Shown: positions 8,540 to 16,477 of the stretch, in pieces
Position numbering within the stretch: position 1 is the first letter of the stretch
Layout: each line of letters starts with the position of its first letter
Source of the DNA: SKLM01 sp964390305
GTDB taxonomy: Bacteria; Chloroflexota; Anaerolineae; B4-G1
Reading direction: 5' to 3'
NCBI GenBank assembly: GCA_964390305.1
Contig: CAYMHT010000003.1
Coordinates: 11,439 to 75,438 of the forward strand
DNA length: 64,000 bases
Position numbers and translations under genes: made by a program
Notes under the pieces: generated by a model
The model's database searches: none
Told to the model about the DNA's origin: nothing
What the model saw: the letters and a program-made list of their open reading frames with translations, nothing else

Positions 8540-10009
8540 ATGGGAAGCAAGCTGGAAGCTCCCGAGAAAGGATTGGTAGGCGGTCAGTATAAACCCCTGT
8601 CCGACGAGGAAGTACAACAGATACACGAGGCGTCGTTGCAGGTATTGGAGCGAACTGGCGTGCAGGTGGGTCAATCCGAAGCTCTGCAGTTGTTCGAGGA
8701 CGCCGGGGCAGCCGTCGAGGAGGATCGCGTGCGGCTTCCGCGTTCGCTGATCGAGGACGCCATCGACAAGGCTGCCTCGACGGTTGTATTGGCCGGTCGC
8801 GATCCCGAACACGATCTGATCCTCGAGGACGCGCGCGTCTACATCGGGACCGGCGGCGCGGCGCTTCAGGTGCTGGATCTGGACACCGGCGAGATCCGTA
8901 AGGCGGTATTGGGAGACGTGGGCGACATGGCCCGCATCGTGGACGCTCTGGACAACATACATTTCTACCTGATCCCCATCTATCCTACCGATCTCCCTGA
9001 GGATCAGGTGGAGATCAGTAAGTACTACGCGGCACTGGCGAATACGACCAAGCACGTGCAGGCCGGCGTCTATACCCTGCGCGGGCTCCGCGACGTGGTG
9101 GCAATGTGCGAGGAGATCGCTGGTAGCCCCGAGGCACTGCGCGCCCGCCCTCTTGTCTCCTTCATCACCAGCTGGATGGTCAGCCCGCTGAAGTTCGCCA
9201 CGGACGTAACGACGCTGCTCATCGAGACCTGTCGCCAAGAGATCCCCGTCGTCCTTTCGGCGGCACCGATGGCGGGATCGACCTCCCCGGTCACGCTGGC
9301 GGGCACGCTGGTTCAGTTGAACGCTGAGCAGCTGTCCGGTCTGACGCTGACCCAACTGGTCAACCCGGGGACGCCGGTGATCATGGGTCCGATTCCTGCC
9401 ACCGCCGATATGCGCAGCGGCAAGTATCTGGGCGGCTCAGTGGAGTTAGGGATCAGCAACGCGGCCATCACCCAACTGGCTCATCTGTATCAAGTGCCCA
9501 TCTACAACAGTGCCGGCATGACAGATTCGAAGGTTCCGGACATCCAGGCCGGGATCGAGAAGGCGCAGTCGGCCATCCAGGTGGCACTGGCGGGTACGAA
9601 TTTCATCCATCACGCTGCCGGGATGCTGGAAGATATGTCGACCATCGCCTATGAACAGTTCGTGATCGACAACGAGATGCTGGGCATGGCGATGCGGGCC
9701 GTCCGGGGCATCGACGTTGACGACGACACGCTTGCGGTAGACGTGATCGGCCGGGTCGGCCCCGGTGGGCACTACTTGAGCGACGACCACACGCTGCGCT
9801 ATATGCGGACCGAACACTACTACCCGTCGGATGTCTTCGACCGCCAGGGGCGGGACGAGTGGGAGGCGGACGGCGAGACTGACGCCTGGCTCCGAGCCAA
9901 GGAAGCTGCGCGCAAGATCTTGACCGCGCACGAGCCGGAGCCACTGGATCCGGAGGTTGATGCCTGGATCAAAGAGGAGTTTGCAGACACTCTAGTGCTA
10001 CGAGAGTGA
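8540..10009 (+). CDS. MttB-superfamily corrinoid methyltransferase, non-pyrrolysine type (copy 1)
   Basis: A 489-residue protein of the trimethylamine methyltransferase superfamily (COG5598). The ATG at 8540 sits six bases after AGGAGG; a TTG at 8534 is too close to that site. The frame is full length with no internal TAG, so it is a non-pyrrolysine member like MtgB, MtpB or MtcB, which demethylate glycine betaine, proline betaine or carnitine. Family segments include YIGTGGAALQVLDLDTGE and YNSAGMTDSKVPD. Identity with the next gene is clearly visible in many segments, pointing to an old duplication. The substrate cannot be told from sequence. Confidence 0.87.
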   Translation: MGSKLEAPEKGLVGGQYKPLSDEEVQQIHEASLQVLERTGVQVGQSEALQLFEDAGAAVEEDRVRLPRSLIEDAIDKAASTVVLAGRDPEHDLILEDARVYIGTGGAALQVLDLDTGEIRKAVLGDVGDMARIVDALDNIHFYLIPIYPTDLPEDQVEISKYYAALANTTKHVQAGVYTLRGLRDVVAMCEEIAGSPEALRARPLVSFITSWMVSPLKFATDVTTLLIETCRQEIPVVLSAAPMAGSTSPVTLAGTLVQLNAEQLSGLTLTQLVNPGTPVIMGPIPATADMRSGKYLGGSVELGISNAAITQLAHLYQVPIYNSAGMTDSKVPDIQAGIEKAQSAIQVALAGTNFIHHAAGMLEDMSTIAYEQFVIDNEMLGMAMRAVRGIDVDDDTLAVDVIGRVGPGGHYLSDDHTLRYMRTEHYYPSDVFDRQGRDEWEADGETDAWLRAKEAARKILTAHEPEPLDPEVDAWIKEEFADTLVLRE

Positions 10010-10126
10010 GTCGTGGTCAGCTGACGGTGTTAGGTCTTGGTCGTAGCGTGGGCTAAAGGTCAAGTGGGATTCATATCTCACGTGTCCCCTCGGGCCTCGC
10101 TTCCTACGATCTGGAGGTGATTTCTC

Positions 10127-11575
10127 GTGACCGAGCAACTGCCGATTTCGACGTTGCACCCGTTCGCACGCGGCCTCTCCGGCGAACAGGTGCGGGAGAT
10201 TCACTACGCCACGCTGGAGATTCTGTCCAAGATCGGCGTGGATATGCAGGACGCGCAGGGGCGTGAGATACTCCTGGAGGCCGGCGCCTGGGAGTCCGGC
10301 GGTCGAATCAAGATACCGGAGAATCTGGTCACAGATGCCATCGACGAGGCTCCGTCGCGCATACCGATGCACGATCGGCTGGGCAACCTGACCATGCCTT
10401 TGGAGCTGGGGAAGGTGTTCTTCGGGACCGGCTCCGATACGACGTTCACGCTCGACGTGCACACGGGCGAGCGCCGACGTGCGACGGCGCAGGACGTGGA
10501 GGACATCGCACGCCTGTCCGACGCGCTGGACAACATCGACTTCATCATGTCGATGGGCAACCCGTCCGATGTGCCAGCAGACGATCTCTACATTCACGAG
10601 TTTGTGGGGATGATTCGGGGCTCGGTCAAGCCCAACGTGTACACGGCTAAGGATCGTGACGACGTGGAGGATGTCTATCGCATCGCCGTGGCCGTGGCGG
10701 GGAGCGAGCAGGCCCTGCGGGAGAAGCCCTTCTTCTTGCTCTATGCCGAGCCGATTTCGCCCCTGATGATCATCGAGGAGTCGTTGCAGAAGCTGATCTT
10801 CTGTGCCCAGAAAGGCGTCCCATCGGGGTATATCCCCTCGCCGAACACTGGGGGCGGTGGCCCGATCACCCTGGCCGGCGCTCTGGCGCTGGGCAACGCC
10901 GAATGCTTGGTCGGGCTGGTGATCGCCGAGTTGCTCAATCCAGGCACGCCCTACATCTACGGGATGAACACCGCGGCGATGGACATGAAGACCACTATCG
11001 TCAGCTATGGCAGCCCTGAGTGGCCGTTGGGGATGATGGCGCAGATGGATCTGGCGCGCTACTACAACTTGCCGGGATGGTCGGCGGCTGGGGCCACGGA
11101 CAGCAAGGTCGTGGACGCACAGGCCGGGATCGAGATGACGTTCTCCATCCTGACCAACTTCCTCGCGCGTGCGACGCTGGTGCACGATGTGGGCTACATT
11201 GAGTATGGCTCCACATCCTCTATGGAGGCGGTGGTGATCGCCGACGAGGTCATCGGCGAGACGCGTTTCCTGGTCGAGGGTGTCGAGGTCAGCCCTCGTA
11301 CGTTGGCGCTGGACGCCACGGCTCGGGTCCGGCCGGGCGGGGGCTACCTGTCCGACGATCATACACTTGAGCATTGGAGGTCGGCTCAGTGGCACCCAGA
11401 CCTTGTCGACCGCGATCGACACGACGAGTGGGTGGAACGAGGGAGGCAGGATATGTTCACTCGGGCCAACGAGCGCGCAAGGAAAATCCTCGGAGAGCAC
11501 GAGGTGCCGCCGCTGCCTGAGGAAGCCGAAGGGGTGATCGAGGAGATTCTGGAGGAGCGGGCGACCGATGGGTAG
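10127..11575 (+). CDS. MttB-superfamily corrinoid methyltransferase, non-pyrrolysine type (copy 2)
   Basis: A 482-residue paralogue of the preceding gene, starting at GTG 10127, six bases after GGAGGTGA. It shares the family segments (FFGTGSDTTFTLDVHTGER, AAGATDSKVVDAQAGIEM, RPGGGYLSDDHTLE) and has no in-frame TAG. It differs strongly enough from copy 1 to suggest another substrate or another corrinoid partner. These enzymes need a corrinoid protein (MttC/MtgC) and a reductive activator (RamA); neither is in the window. Expression is probably shared with the two upstream genes. Confidence 0.87.
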   Translation: MTEQLPISTLHPFARGLSGEQVREIHYATLEILSKIGVDMQDAQGREILLEAGAWESGGRIKIPENLVTDAIDEAPSRIPMHDRLGNLTMPLELGKVFFGTGSDTTFTLDVHTGERRRATAQDVEDIARLSDALDNIDFIMSMGNPSDVPADDLYIHEFVGMIRGSVKPNVYTAKDRDDVEDVYRIAVAVAGSEQALREKPFFLLYAEPISPLMIIEESLQKLIFCAQKGVPSGYIPSPNTGGGGPITLAGALALGNAECLVGLVIAELLNPGTPYIYGMNTAAMDMKTTIVSYGSPEWPLGMMAQMDLARYYNLPGWSAAGATDSKVVDAQAGIEMTFSILTNFLARATLVHDVGYIEYGSTSSMEAVVIADEVIGETRFLVEGVEVSPRTLALDATARVRPGGGYLSDDHTLEHWRSAQWHPDLVDRDRHDEWVERGRQDMFTRANERARKILGEHEVPPLPEEAEGVIEEILEERATDG

Positions 11576-11813
11576 AGATCGGTGTCCTCCTTCATATGCC
11601 GGGTCGCGACCAGTATACCTGGCACAGCAGGCGCAGGCAAGGGAAGCCTGGGCGGAGCGGGGTTCTGGTCGCTGGCGAGAGACGTCGACCAGAGGTTGAA
11701 CGGCGGCTCCGCCAGGGTGGGCGCCTGTGACCGCCAGGAAGGGCGCCCCTGCTGCGTCGCTTTCTCTCGTGGGTTGGCGCACCCATAGTGACACTGGAAC
11801 GTCCAGGCCAAGC
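11576..11813. other. Gap without a supported gene
   Basis: The 238 bases between the second MttB-type gene and the rplY promoter hold no coding frame with family features and no strong hairpin that I can see. Confidence 0.5.
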
Positions 11814-11842
11814 TTGACGAAAGGCATGCTTTGCGCTAGAAT
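11814..11842 (+). promoter_or_regulatory. Promoter of rplY (bL25)
   Basis: TTGACG (11814-11819) and TAGAAT (11837-11842) are 17 bases apart. The likely start is the A at 11850, directly before a strong hairpin. Confidence 0.8.
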
Positions 11843-11850
11843 ATGCTTCA

Positions 11851-11880
11851 CGGGCAGGATATTTCTCCTGCCCGTTTATT
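11851..11880 (+). promoter_or_regulatory. Hairpin at the 5' end of the rplY transcript
   Basis: CGGGCAGGA (11851-11859) and TCCTGCCCG (11866-11874) form a perfect 9-base stem with a 6-base loop, followed by TTTATT. Placed right after the predicted start, it could be an early terminator, a stability cap or a binding site for bL25 itself. Confidence 0.6.
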
Positions 11881-11911
11881 GGGCGAGAGATGTACTTGGG
11901 AGGTATAGGGG

Positions 11912-12619
11912 ATGAGTCAGAAGGGCCGAGTTGAGCTAGAGGCGAAGAAACGATCCGTACTCGGCAGCAAGGTAAAGCGCCTGCGTCGACAGGGGTGGGT
12001 GCCCGGGGTCATGTACGGCCACGGTTTTGAGCCGATCCCTCTCCAGTTCGACAGACACGACTTGAAGGATGTCTTGTCGCAGATCGGCGGCAGTCAGCTG
12101 ATCAACGTCAAGGTCGATGACGCGGACGAGGCGGAGTTTGCGCTGCTTCGTGACGTCCAGCGCGACGTCATCACGGGGGATTTGCTGCACGTTGACTTCT
12201 ATCGCGTCATGATGAGCGAGACGATCACGACTGAGATTCCGCTGTTGACCACGGGCGAGTCACCTGTTGCGGAGCGGAAGGAAGGCATTATGCTCCACGG
12301 CATCTCGGAGATTGAGGTTGAGTGTCTACCCGGTGATCTGGTAGATGCCATTGAGGTCGACCTGTCGGAGCTGACGGAGATTGGTCAGGCCATTCTGGTG
12401 AGCGACCTGGCGGTTCCGTCCGGGGTCGATATTTTGACTGACCCTGATGAAGTGATCGCCCGTCTCGTGCCGCTGGAAGAGGTTGAGCTGGAGCGGCCGG
12501 CGGCAGAGGTCGAGGAAGAGCTGATCATGGCGGAAGAGGGTGAAGAAGTGGAGGTCATCGGTGAGGCTGAGGCTGAAGAGGCCGAGGAACCCGAAGAAGA
12601 GGTCAGAGACTACATGTAG
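11912..12619 (+). CDS. rplY: Ribosomal protein bL25, CTC/TL5 type
   Basis: A 235-residue protein of the long bL25 class (general stress protein CTC, TL5). The N-terminal domain (about residues 1-95) binds 5S rRNA and has the family segments VPGVMYGHG and LLHVDFYRV. The second beta domain includes IMLHGISEIEVECLPGDL. A glutamate-rich tail (about 190-235) ends the protein. It is transcribed alone: its own promoter with a leader hairpin precedes it and a terminator follows. The usual neighbour pth is not seen. The start at ATG 11912 follows GGGAGGTATAGGGG. Confidence 0.95.
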   Translation: MSQKGRVELEAKKRSVLGSKVKRLRRQGWVPGVMYGHGFEPIPLQFDRHDLKDVLSQIGGSQLINVKVDDADEAEFALLRDVQRDVITGDLLHVDFYRVMMSETITTEIPLLTTGESPVAERKEGIMLHGISEIEVECLPGDLVDAIEVDLSELTEIGQAILVSDLAVPSGVDILTDPDEVIARLVPLEEVELERPAAEVEEELIMAEEGEEVEVIGEAEAEEAEEPEEEVRDYM

Positions 12620-12663
12620 GGCGTCGAAGACCAACGTGTGATTGTGGAACGGACGCGGATAAG

Positions 12664-12697
12664 GCGGAGACGGGGCTTCCCTGTCTCCGCTTTCTCG
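12664..12697 (+). terminator. Intrinsic terminator of rplY
   Basis: A 12-base stem (12664-12675 with 12679-12690, one G-T pair) with a 3-base loop, followed by TTTCTCG. Confidence 0.85.
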
Positions 12698-12759
12698 TCT
12701 CTGGCGGGTGTATCCGCACGTGTGGATGATGGACGCAGGCGTCGCTGAAGTCCGGCTGC

Positions 12760-12788
12760 TTGACACTGGTAGGCTAAACGTATAGAAT
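12760..12788 (+). promoter_or_regulatory. Promoter of the DnaJ-like/HtrA operon
   Basis: TTGACA (12760-12765) and TAGAAT (12783-12788) are 17 bases apart, giving a leader of about 18 bases before ATG 12813. The CTAAYG repeats found at clpB, hsp20 and lon are absent. Confidence 0.82.
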
Positions 12789-12812
12789 GATTTCCCAAGG
12801 ATAGGATGATGG

Positions 12813-13793
12813 ATGAAGTATAAGGACTACTACGACACCCTCGGCGTTGGTCGCGACGCAAGTGAGCGAGACATCAAACAGGCCTTTCGACGGCTGGCTC
12901 GCCGGTGGCACCCCGACGTCAACCCCGACGACAAAGAGGCTGAGGAGAAGTTCAAGGAGATCAACGAAGCCTACGAGGTACTGGGTGATCCAGACAAGCG
13001 GGCCAAGTATGACCGCTTGGGCCAGAGCTGGAAGCAGTGGCAGCGTGGCGGAGGTGATCCCGGGCGATACGACTGGTCCCAGTGGTTCACCGGCATGCCG
13101 GGTGGGGCGCGTGTCAAGTGGCGTGGCGATCTGAGTGATCTCTTTGGGGGCTCGGGCGCTGGAGCGTTCTCCGATTTTTTCAACGCCCTGTTTGGAGGAA
13201 TGGGCGGGGCGCGGGTCCGGACAGCCGAGGACGTTTTCGGACGTGCGCCAGGGGCCCGTGGTTATCGGGGTAGTTCTGGATCCGGGGATGCCGAGGCCAA
13301 CGTCACGATTAGCCTGGAGGAGGCACTGAACGGCACCAGCCGGGTCCTGGAGAAGAGCGGGCGCCGGATTCGTGTGACGATACCTCCTGGTGTGACGACC
13401 GGGTCCAAGGTGCGCGTCGCTGGGCAGGGGTATCCGCGCGCGGGCGGGGGCCCGACTGGTGATCTCTATCTCAACGTGACCGTAAGTCCTCACGCTGTCT
13501 TCGAACGCGAAGGCGACGATCTTCGCTGCAATGTCAATGTCGATCTCTACACCGCCGTGTTGGGCGGTCAGGTGCGTGTGCCCACGCTCAACGGCGACGT
13601 CTCGCTGAGGGTCCCTCCCGGGACCCAGGGTGGGCAGACGTTCAGGCTCCGCGGCAGGGGCATGCCGAACTCCCGCGACCCGAGCCGGCGAGGGAACCTT
13701 CTGGCGACCGTGGAGGTGCAGATTCCGGAAAATCTGAGCGCCCGTGAGCGAGAGCTCTTCGATGAGCTCGTGCGTATTAGGGGAAGGAGATAA
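12813..13793 (+). CDS. DnaJ-class chaperone, CbpA type without zinc finger
   Basis: A 326-residue co-chaperone. The J domain (residues 1-68) has the HPD motif (WHPDVNP, about residues 32-38) that stimulates DnaK ATPase. A Gly/Trp-rich linker (about 70-160, LFGGSGAGAFSDFFNALFGG) follows, then the C-terminal substrate domain (VTISLEEALNGTSR to the end). The four CxxCxGxG zinc repeats of true DnaJ are missing, so this is the CbpA/DnaJ-II class. No dnaK or grpE is nearby. The htrA gene starts two bases after its stop, so chaperone and protease are co-expressed. Confidence 0.92.
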   Translation: MKYKDYYDTLGVGRDASERDIKQAFRRLARRWHPDVNPDDKEAEEKFKEINEAYEVLGDPDKRAKYDRLGQSWKQWQRGGGDPGRYDWSQWFTGMPGGARVKWRGDLSDLFGGSGAGAFSDFFNALFGGMGGARVRTAEDVFGRAPGARGYRGSSGSGDAEANVTISLEEALNGTSRVLEKSGRRIRVTIPPGVTTGSKVRVAGQGYPRAGGGPTGDLYLNVTVSPHAVFEREGDDLRCNVNVDLYTAVLGGQVRVPTLNGDVSLRVPPGTQGGQTFRLRGRGMPNSRDPSRRGNLLATVEVQIPENLSARERELFDELVRIRGRR

Positions 13794-13795
13794 GA

Positions 13796-14971
13796 ATGAG
13801 AGCAGAGAGGCGTCTCCTGCTTCTCCTGGCACTCGTGGTCCTGCCTACACTGGCTTGCAGGGCCCAGCAGCTTGTGTTTGAGCCCACCCCGTTGGCGTCA
13901 CCTTCGACGCCTTCGTCTTCTGCCGTAGTCCCCACGGCCACGCCACTCTCGGACGAGGAACTGGCGGAGGTAGATGCGCAGGATGCTTTGCTCATCAATC
14001 TTTACGAACGGGTCAACCCTGCTGTGGTCTACATTGAGGTTCTTCTGGAGCAGGGGGGTGGTGTGCGGCCGCTGGGTAGTGGGTCCGGTTTCATAGTCGA
14101 CCGAGAGGGACATATCGTCACAAATAGCCACGTGGTCGAGAATGCCGACGCGCTTCAGGTCACCTTCTACGACGGTACAGTGACGCATGGCGCCGAGGTG
14201 GTGGGCCGTGACTCCTACTCCGACATCGCGGTGATCAAGGTCGACGTCCCTTCCGAGCGTCTGCGACCCCTGGAGTTGGGCGATTCGGACGAGCTCAAGG
14301 TAGGTCAGCGGGTGGTTGCCATCGGCAACCCGTTCGGCCTGCAAGGGACGATGACCGCCGGCGTGGTCAGCGCCGTGGGGCGCACACTGACCTCGCAGAT
14401 TCTGCAGGGCGGGGCGTTCTCCAATCCCGAGATCATCCAGACCGACGCGTCGATTAACCCGGGTAACTCTGGCGGGCCTCTGCTCGATTCGCGAGGACGC
14501 GTCGTTGGCGTGAACACTGCTATTCGCTCGGCGACAGGGCTGAACGCCGGGGTTGGATTCGCCGTGCCGGTAAACACCGTCAAGCGGATCATGCCTGACC
14601 TGATCGAGAAGGGGGCATACGACTATCCGTATCTCGGCATCACCTCCGACCGGAATTTCGCCGTGGCCGAGCTGGCTGAACCGTTGGGGCTGTCCGTGGA
14701 CCACGGGGTGCTCGTCGCTGAGGTTCAGCCCGGTACCGCTGCTGCCGAGGCCGGCCTGCAGGGAGGGGATCGCGAGGTCGAGGTCATGGGGCAGTCGCTC
14801 GTTGCCGGCGGTGACATTATCATCGCGATCGATGGTGAGGAGCTCTGGACCTTCGATGACCTGGTCGCCTATCTCGTGAGCGACACGGAGGTCGGGCAGG
14901 AGGTGACGCTGACCGTCATCCGTGGCGAGGAGCAGATGGAAGTCTCAGTGACGCTGGGAAAGAGGCCTTGA
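13796..14971 (+). CDS. HtrA/DegP-type serine protease, probable lipoprotein
   Basis: A 391-residue envelope quality-control protease. The signal peptide ends in a lipobox (LPTLAC, Cys21), followed by a Ser/Thr/Pro-rich linker, so the protein is probably lipid-anchored outside the membrane. The trypsin-like domain has the triad His about 112 (TNSHVV), Asp about 143 (SDIAVIKV) and Ser about 225 (GNSGGPLL). One PDZ domain occupies about residues 290-385. Its ribosome site overlaps the end of the upstream DnaJ-like gene, two bases away, which gives tight coupling. Most bacterial HtrA proteins have a transmembrane anchor; the lipid anchor is less common. Confidence 0.93.
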   Translation: MRAERRLLLLLALVVLPTLACRAQQLVFEPTPLASPSTPSSSAVVPTATPLSDEELAEVDAQDALLINLYERVNPAVVYIEVLLEQGGGVRPLGSGSGFIVDREGHIVTNSHVVENADALQVTFYDGTVTHGAEVVGRDSYSDIAVIKVDVPSERLRPLELGDSDELKVGQRVVAIGNPFGLQGTMTAGVVSAVGRTLTSQILQGGAFSNPEIIQTDASINPGNSGGPLLDSRGRVVGVNTAIRSATGLNAGVGFAVPVNTVKRIMPDLIEKGAYDYPYLGITSDRNFAVAELAEPLGLSVDHGVLVAEVQPGTAAAEAGLQGGDREVEVMGQSLVAGGDIIIAIDGEELWTFDDLVAYLVSDTEVGQEVTLTVIRGEEQMEVSVTLGKRP

Positions 14972-15041
14972 GCTCCCGTGGAGATCTGGTCATCAACGTG
15001 GGACGAACGTTAGCTGACGTCTAACTGAAAGGGGTGAATGT

Positions 15042-16151
15042 ATGTTGGATCGAGACGACTTGCGCGAGCTTGCAGCATACAGAGCTGAGGCACCGGTGTT
15101 GAGCGTCTATCTGAATGTCGACCCTACGGATCGCACGCGGGATGAATACAGGCTCGAGTTGCGGCAGATGCTGAAGGAGGCCCAGGGAATGGCTGCTGCC
15201 GAGGACGTTGAGGCGGTGGAGGCGTTCTTCGACCATGAGTACGATTGGTCAGGCCGCGGAGCGGCCGTGTTCTCGTGTCAGGAGACGGGTTTCTGGCGCG
15301 CGTACTCTTTGGCTATGCCGGTCCCCTCCGGTGTGACGGTGGCTCATCGGCCTTATATCACCCCGCTGGCGGAGCTCGTCGATGCTTACGGGAGCTACGC
15401 CGTGGCGATTGTGGATCGACGTCAGGCGCGGCTGTTCTTGTTTGATCTGGGCGAGTTGCGAGCCAGTGACGAGTTCGTTGGTGAAGATGTGCGTAAGTTG
15501 AAGCGGGGGCGGGGGTCCTCCGGTGGGCACGGTCGCCGGGGCGGTGCTCCGATTTCGAGTCAGCATGAGGAAGAGGTCGTGAGACGAAATATCCGCGATG
15601 CGGTTCAGGTGATCGAGTCGTTCTGTCAGGACCACGAGCCTCAACGCCTGGTCATCGGGGGTTCTGACCGGATGGTGGTCAGGTTTCAGGAGGCACTGCC
15701 CAAGCATCTCCAGGATAGAGTGATCGGCACATTTAGCGCCGACATGAATGCACCAGAGCCGGAGATAAGAGAGCGCTCGCTGGAGATTTTGCAGCAGGTC
15801 GAGGAGGGGCGCAAGGAGGCCGTTGTAGATGCCGTGTTCACCGCCGCGGCGAAGGGCAGCAATGGCGTGATTCGCCTGGCGGACACTCTGGGTGCCGCCC
15901 ACGAGGGCCGGGTTCAGACACTGGTGATCGATCGTCACTATCACGAGCCTGGCTATCAGTGCGAGCACTGCGGCTATATCACCGATCATCCTCTGAAGAA
16001 GTGTCCTTTCTGCGGAGGCGACTTCATGGAGATCCCCGACGCCGCTGAGGCCCTGGTTACGAAAGTGATCGAGGAGGGGGGCGAGGTCGAGGTGGTGGAC
16101 GATAACCCGAAAGCGAAGGAGTTTGGAGTGGGGGCGCTGCTGCGGTACTAG
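15042..16151 (+). CDS. eRF1/Vms1-like protein with C-terminal zinc ribbon (baeRF type)
   Basis: A 369-residue protein with the layout of archaeal/eukaryotic release factor 1 domains 2-3 and their bacterial relatives (baeRF). The N-terminal part (VLSVYLNVDPTDR) is typical. The middle domain has YAVAIVDRRQARLFLFDLGE, then a Gly/Arg-rich loop (GGHGRRGGAPISSQ, about residues 160-175) where eRF1 carries the GGQ tripeptide. A zinc ribbon (CEHCGY and CPFCGG, about 306-326) lies near the C-terminus. Relatives act in peptidyl-tRNA hydrolysis or ribosome rescue. The Gln of GGQ is not at its usual place, so catalysis is uncertain. An AAAGGGG site precedes ATG 15042. Confidence 0.75.
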   Translation: MLDRDDLRELAAYRAEAPVLSVYLNVDPTDRTRDEYRLELRQMLKEAQGMAAAEDVEAVEAFFDHEYDWSGRGAAVFSCQETGFWRAYSLAMPVPSGVTVAHRPYITPLAELVDAYGSYAVAIVDRRQARLFLFDLGELRASDEFVGEDVRKLKRGRGSSGGHGRRGGAPISSQHEEEVVRRNIRDAVQVIESFCQDHEPQRLVIGGSDRMVVRFQEALPKHLQDRVIGTFSADMNAPEPEIRERSLEILQQVEEGRKEAVVDAVFTAAAKGSNGVIRLADTLGAAHEGRVQTLVIDRHYHEPGYQCEHCGYITDHPLKKCPFCGGDFMEIPDAAEALVTKVIEEGGEVEVVDDNPKAKEFGVGALLRY

Positions 16152-16250
16152 CTGTCCTCTCCCCCGTTGAGGGTAGAGAAGGTATGGCGTCGGACGTGTG
16201 CTGATCGGTCGGTGGCGCGCACCGCTTGATCCGGGTGCAGGCAGCAAACC

Positions 16251-16276
16251 TAAAGGGCCGCTAATGCGGCCCTTTA
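16251..16276. terminator. Strong hairpin after the eRF1-like gene
   Basis: TAAAGGGCCGC (16251-16261) and GCGGCCCTTTA (16266-16276) form a perfect 11-base stem with a TAAT loop. The stem supplies A and T runs in both directions, so it should terminate the gene ending at 16151. Confidence 0.75.
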
Positions 16277-16309
16277 CGCGTTTCAGAGGGGCAATCCTCA
16301 TATAGAAAT

Positions 16310-16352
16310 CCAATGCAACGCTAACGGCGCTCTAATGGAGACTGGGTATGAT
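16310..16352 (+). promoter_or_regulatory. clpB promoter with 11-bp-spaced CTAAYG repeats
   Basis: Hexamers CCAATG (16310), CTAACG (16321) and CTAATG (16332) start exactly 11 bases apart, and the -10 box TATGAT (16347-16352) lies 15 bases after the last start. The -35 position (16324-16329) has no consensus, so an activator is likely. The same layout occurs before hsp20 (29208) and lon (50069). The arrangement matches PhoB/OmpR-type direct-repeat sites. Confidence 0.72.
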
Positions 16353-16410
16353 CTGAGTGGAAGCATCATGCGTTTGTGTCACGTTCTTATCTTGTCTTGA
16401 ATATACCGTA

Positions 16411-16446
16411 CTCTGCAAACGATGGGACGTCTTGCAGAGAGTTTTA
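16411..16446 (+). promoter_or_regulatory. Hairpin in the clpB leader
   Basis: CTCTGCAA (16411-16418) and TTGCAGAG (16432-16439) form a perfect 8-base stem with a 13-base loop, followed by AGTTTTAG. It lies within the roughly 119-base leader and resembles an attenuator or RNA thermometer-like element. Confidence 0.45.
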
Positions 16447-16477
16447 GTGTTTCTAGTCTAGTTGGTGGGTGGTTCTT

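Noticed and set aside
8540..11575. Possible pyrrolysine-type MttB genes
   Set aside because: Both frames are full length with no internal TAG and no pyl gene is visible.
12700..12812. Search for CIRCE or HAIR heat-shock operators near dnaJ, clpB, hsp20 and lon
   Set aside because: No TTAGCACTC/GAGTGCTAA or CTTGAGT/ACTCAAG arms were found in these upstream regions.
15009..15025. GTTAG/CTAAC inverted repeat, and hexamers 11 bases apart, before the eRF1-like gene
   Set aside because: Only one hexamer agrees with CTAAYG, the orientation is inverted and no -10 box follows at the offset seen at clpB and hsp20.
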